Source: an uncultured Oscillospiraceae bacterium (GTDB lineage Bacteria; Bacillota; Clostridia; Oscillospirales; Oscillospiraceae). From it: DNA of 5,694 nt. The stretch's first letter is position 1, and every line of letters begins with the position of its first letter. Shown here in pieces: positions 4,343 through 5,694 of this stretch. The DNA lies in contig CAAERF010000466.1 in NCBI GenBank assembly GCA_900758315.1, forward strand, positions 1 through 5,694, given 5' to 3'. The notes below the pieces were generated by a model. It was not told where the DNA came from. It did no database searches and saw nothing but the letters and a program-made list of their open reading frames with translations. A program made the translations under genes and the position numbers.

Positions 4343-5497
4343 ATGCTGATTTACAACGCGGTGGTCCACCCCATGGACGCACCGGTCCTGCCCCACGGCT
4401 TTGTGGAATGGGCGGACGGCAAAATTGTCCGGGTGGGCCCGATGAGCGGCTGTCCCACCCCGTCGGAAGGGGATCTGGACGCCAACGGCAGCCATCTGCT
4501 CCCCGGCTTTATCGACGCCCACTGTCATCTGGGCATGCTGGCCGATGGACTGAGCTACGATGACGACGACTGCAACGAGATTTCCGATCCCTGCACCCCC
4601 AACCTGCGGGCCATCGACGGCCTGTACCCCATGGACTACTGTTTTCAGGAGGCCCGTGAGGCCGGCGTCACCACCGTGCTCACCAGTCCCGGCAGCAGCA
4701 ACGCCATCGCCGGTCAGGCGGCGGCGCTGAAAACCGTGGGCCGCTGGGTGGACGATATGGTGGTACTGGCCCCGGCGGCCATGAAGTTCGCCCTGGGCGA
4801 GAATCCCAAGAAGGTCTACAGTGACCGGGATGAGGCGCCCGCCTCCCGGATGGCCACTGCCGCCCTGATCCGGGAACAACTGCGCAAGGCTTTGGAGTAC
4901 GCGGACCGGGTTCAGCGGAGCCGTGAGGATCCGGACGAGGATCCGCCCGACTACGACGCGGCCCTGGAGGCCCTGGTGCCGGTGGTCCAGGGAAAGCTGC
5001 CCGCCCACTTCCACGCTCACCGGGCCGACGACATCGCCACTGCCGTCCGCATCGCCAAGGAGTTTCAGCTGGACTACGTGTTGGTCCACGCCACCGAGGG
5101 CTATCTGGTGGCGGACATCCTGGCCCGGGAAGGAGTCCGGGTCATCGTAGGTCCCATCATCTCGGACCGCTCTAAGCCGGAACTGGCCCGGCTCCGGGTA
5201 ACCAACGCCGCCAAACTGGCTCAGGCCGGGGTCCCTGTGGCCATCTGCACCGACCACTCAGAACTGCCCATCCAGTACCTGCCCCTCAGCGCCGCTCTGG
5301 CCGCCAAAGAGGGTATGGATCCAGAGACCGCGCTGGCCGCTATCACTTTGACTGCGGCAGAGATCGGCGGGATCGCCCACCGAGTTGGCTCTCTGACCCC
5401 GGGAAAGGACGCGGATCTGGTCCTCTGCTCCGGCCACCCCTTTGAGCTCAATGCCCGGATTGAGGCAGTATTTATCGACGGCCATCAGGTAAAATAA
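4343..5497 (+). CDS. Amidohydrolase, imidazolonepropionase-like, substrate unknown
   Basis: This 384-residue metal-dependent hydrolase has the amidohydrolase TIM-barrel pattern. After an N-terminal beta-sandwich part (1-52) comes LLPGFIDAHCH with the HxH metal ligands H60 and H62. GENPK at 152-156 follows, whose E153 may replace the usual carboxylated lysine as bridging ligand. Then come HFHAHRADD (222-230; H224 or H226), VHATEGY with H249, and ICTDH with catalytic D304. The end, VGSLTPGKDADLVL...GHPFE, is the returning beta-sandwich typical of the superfamily. All expected metal residues are present, so the enzyme should be active. It belongs to the COG1228-like group, for which sequence alone does not give the substrate. 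ATG 4343 is chosen because AGGAGG (4333-4338) lies 4 bp before it; the frame opens further upstream only with a TTG at 4271 lacking a Shine-Dalgarno. It is a single-gene unit with its own terminator. Confidence 0.92.
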   Translation: MLIYNAVVHPMDAPVLPHGFVEWADGKIVRVGPMSGCPTPSEGDLDANGSHLLPGFIDAHCHLGMLADGLSYDDDDCNEISDPCTPNLRAIDGLYPMDYCFQEAREAGVTTVLTSPGSSNAIAGQAAALKTVGRWVDDMVVLAPAAMKFALGENPKKVYSDRDEAPASRMATAALIREQLRKALEYADRVQRSREDPDEDPPDYDAALEALVPVVQGKLPAHFHAHRADDIATAVRIAKEFQLDYVLVHATEGYLVADILAREGVRVIVGPIISDRSKPELARLRVTNAAKLAQAGVPVAICTDHSELPIQYLPLSAALAAKEGMDPETALAAITLTAAEIGGIAHRVGSLTPGKDADLVLCSGHPFELNARIEAVFIDGHQVK

Positions 5498-5501
5498 TGC
5501 A

Positions 5502-5549
5502 AAAAACGGTTTCCCACTGGAGTAAATGGGAAACCGTTTTTCTGTGTTT
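5502..5549. terminator. Strong intrinsic terminator of the amidohydrolase gene
   Basis: The arms 5502-5516 and 5527-5541 pair perfectly over 15 bp (core ACGGTTTCCCA with TGGGAAACCGT) with a 10-nt loop. The stem ends in a T-run on the + strand, and a second T-run follows at 5547. The matching A-run on the other side would also let it act on minus-strand transcription. It begins 5 bp after the stop codon. Confidence 0.92.
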
Positions 5550-5594
5550 TTGGGGAACATATTAAATTCAACGTGGTAATCAGGGCACAGTGAA

Positions 5595-5670
5595 CGTATC
5601 GAGAACAGATACGGCGTAATCGTCAGGGAACCCCTTGCGTGGGTTCCCTGCGACCAAACTCCGTTTGGTC
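5595..5670. repeat. Cluster of three perfect inverted repeats (possible intergenic palindromic element)
   Basis: Three hairpins follow each other: CGTATC/GATACG (5595-5613, 7-nt loop); CAGGGAACCC/GGGTTCCCTG (5624-5650, 7-nt loop); and GACCAAA/TTTGGTC (5652-5670, 5-nt loop). All arms are perfect. No T-run follows any of them, so they are not ordinary terminators. No coding frame is supported from 5498 to the window end. A dispersed palindromic repeat, the end of a mobile element, or a structured RNA or leader of the next gene could all look like this. Confidence 0.5.
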
Positions 5671-5694
5671 TACCCTCCTGCGCTTTCAATATCA

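Noticed and set aside
4331..5257. 308-codon open frame on the minus strand within the amidohydrolase gene
   Set aside because: It is antisense to a gene with a complete set of catalytic motifs and is rich in Gly, Val and His as expected for a shadow frame.

Overview
The window is GC-rich, densely coding and carries sporulation genes (yabP, yabQ and a SpoVB-like flippase). With this gene order, that points to an endospore-forming member of the class Clostridia, probably a gut Oscillospiraceae/Ruminococcaceae-type bacterium. This is inferred from gene content and order, not from any search.

Region 1 (1-1708, + strand) is a tight run of genes: the 3' end of a SpoVB/MurJ-type lipid flippase, mazG (nucleotide pyrophosphohydrolase), an HU-type DNA-binding protein, and rqcP (S4-domain ribosome quality-control factor). 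Gaps are 10-24 bp, each with a Shine-Dalgarno sequence. A hairpin at 1728-1759 closes the run.

Region 2 (1773-2411) holds a convergent, minus-strand gene for a small lipoprotein with its own promoter. A 156-bp divergent intergenic region follows, in which I see a candidate sigma-E-type promoter facing yabP.

Region 3 (2412-4092, + strand) contains yabP and yabQ (forespore-engulfment and cortex genes), divIC (division-septum coiled-coil protein) and a yabR-like S1-domain RNA-binding protein, ending at an intrinsic terminator. The whole set from flippase to S1 protein matches the Bacillus subtilis yabM-yabN-yabO-yabP-yabQ-divIC-yabR order. The differences are an added HU gene and the inverted lipoprotein gene. 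The yabQ frame has no stop before divIC and runs about 190 nt into it.

Region 4 (4093-4342) has no convincing protein gene. On the minus strand it has a full transcription unit: a perfect -35 TTGACA with a 17-bp spacer and TAGGAT, about 138 nt of hairpin-rich sequence without a supported ORF, and a GC-rich hairpin followed by seven Ts. I call this a candidate small RNA of unrecognised family; it is the most interesting item in the window.

Region 5 (4343-5541) is a single amidohydrolase gene of the imidazolonepropionase-like type with its own terminator. The last 150 bp contain no gene but three consecutive perfect hairpins, possibly an intergenic palindromic repeat.
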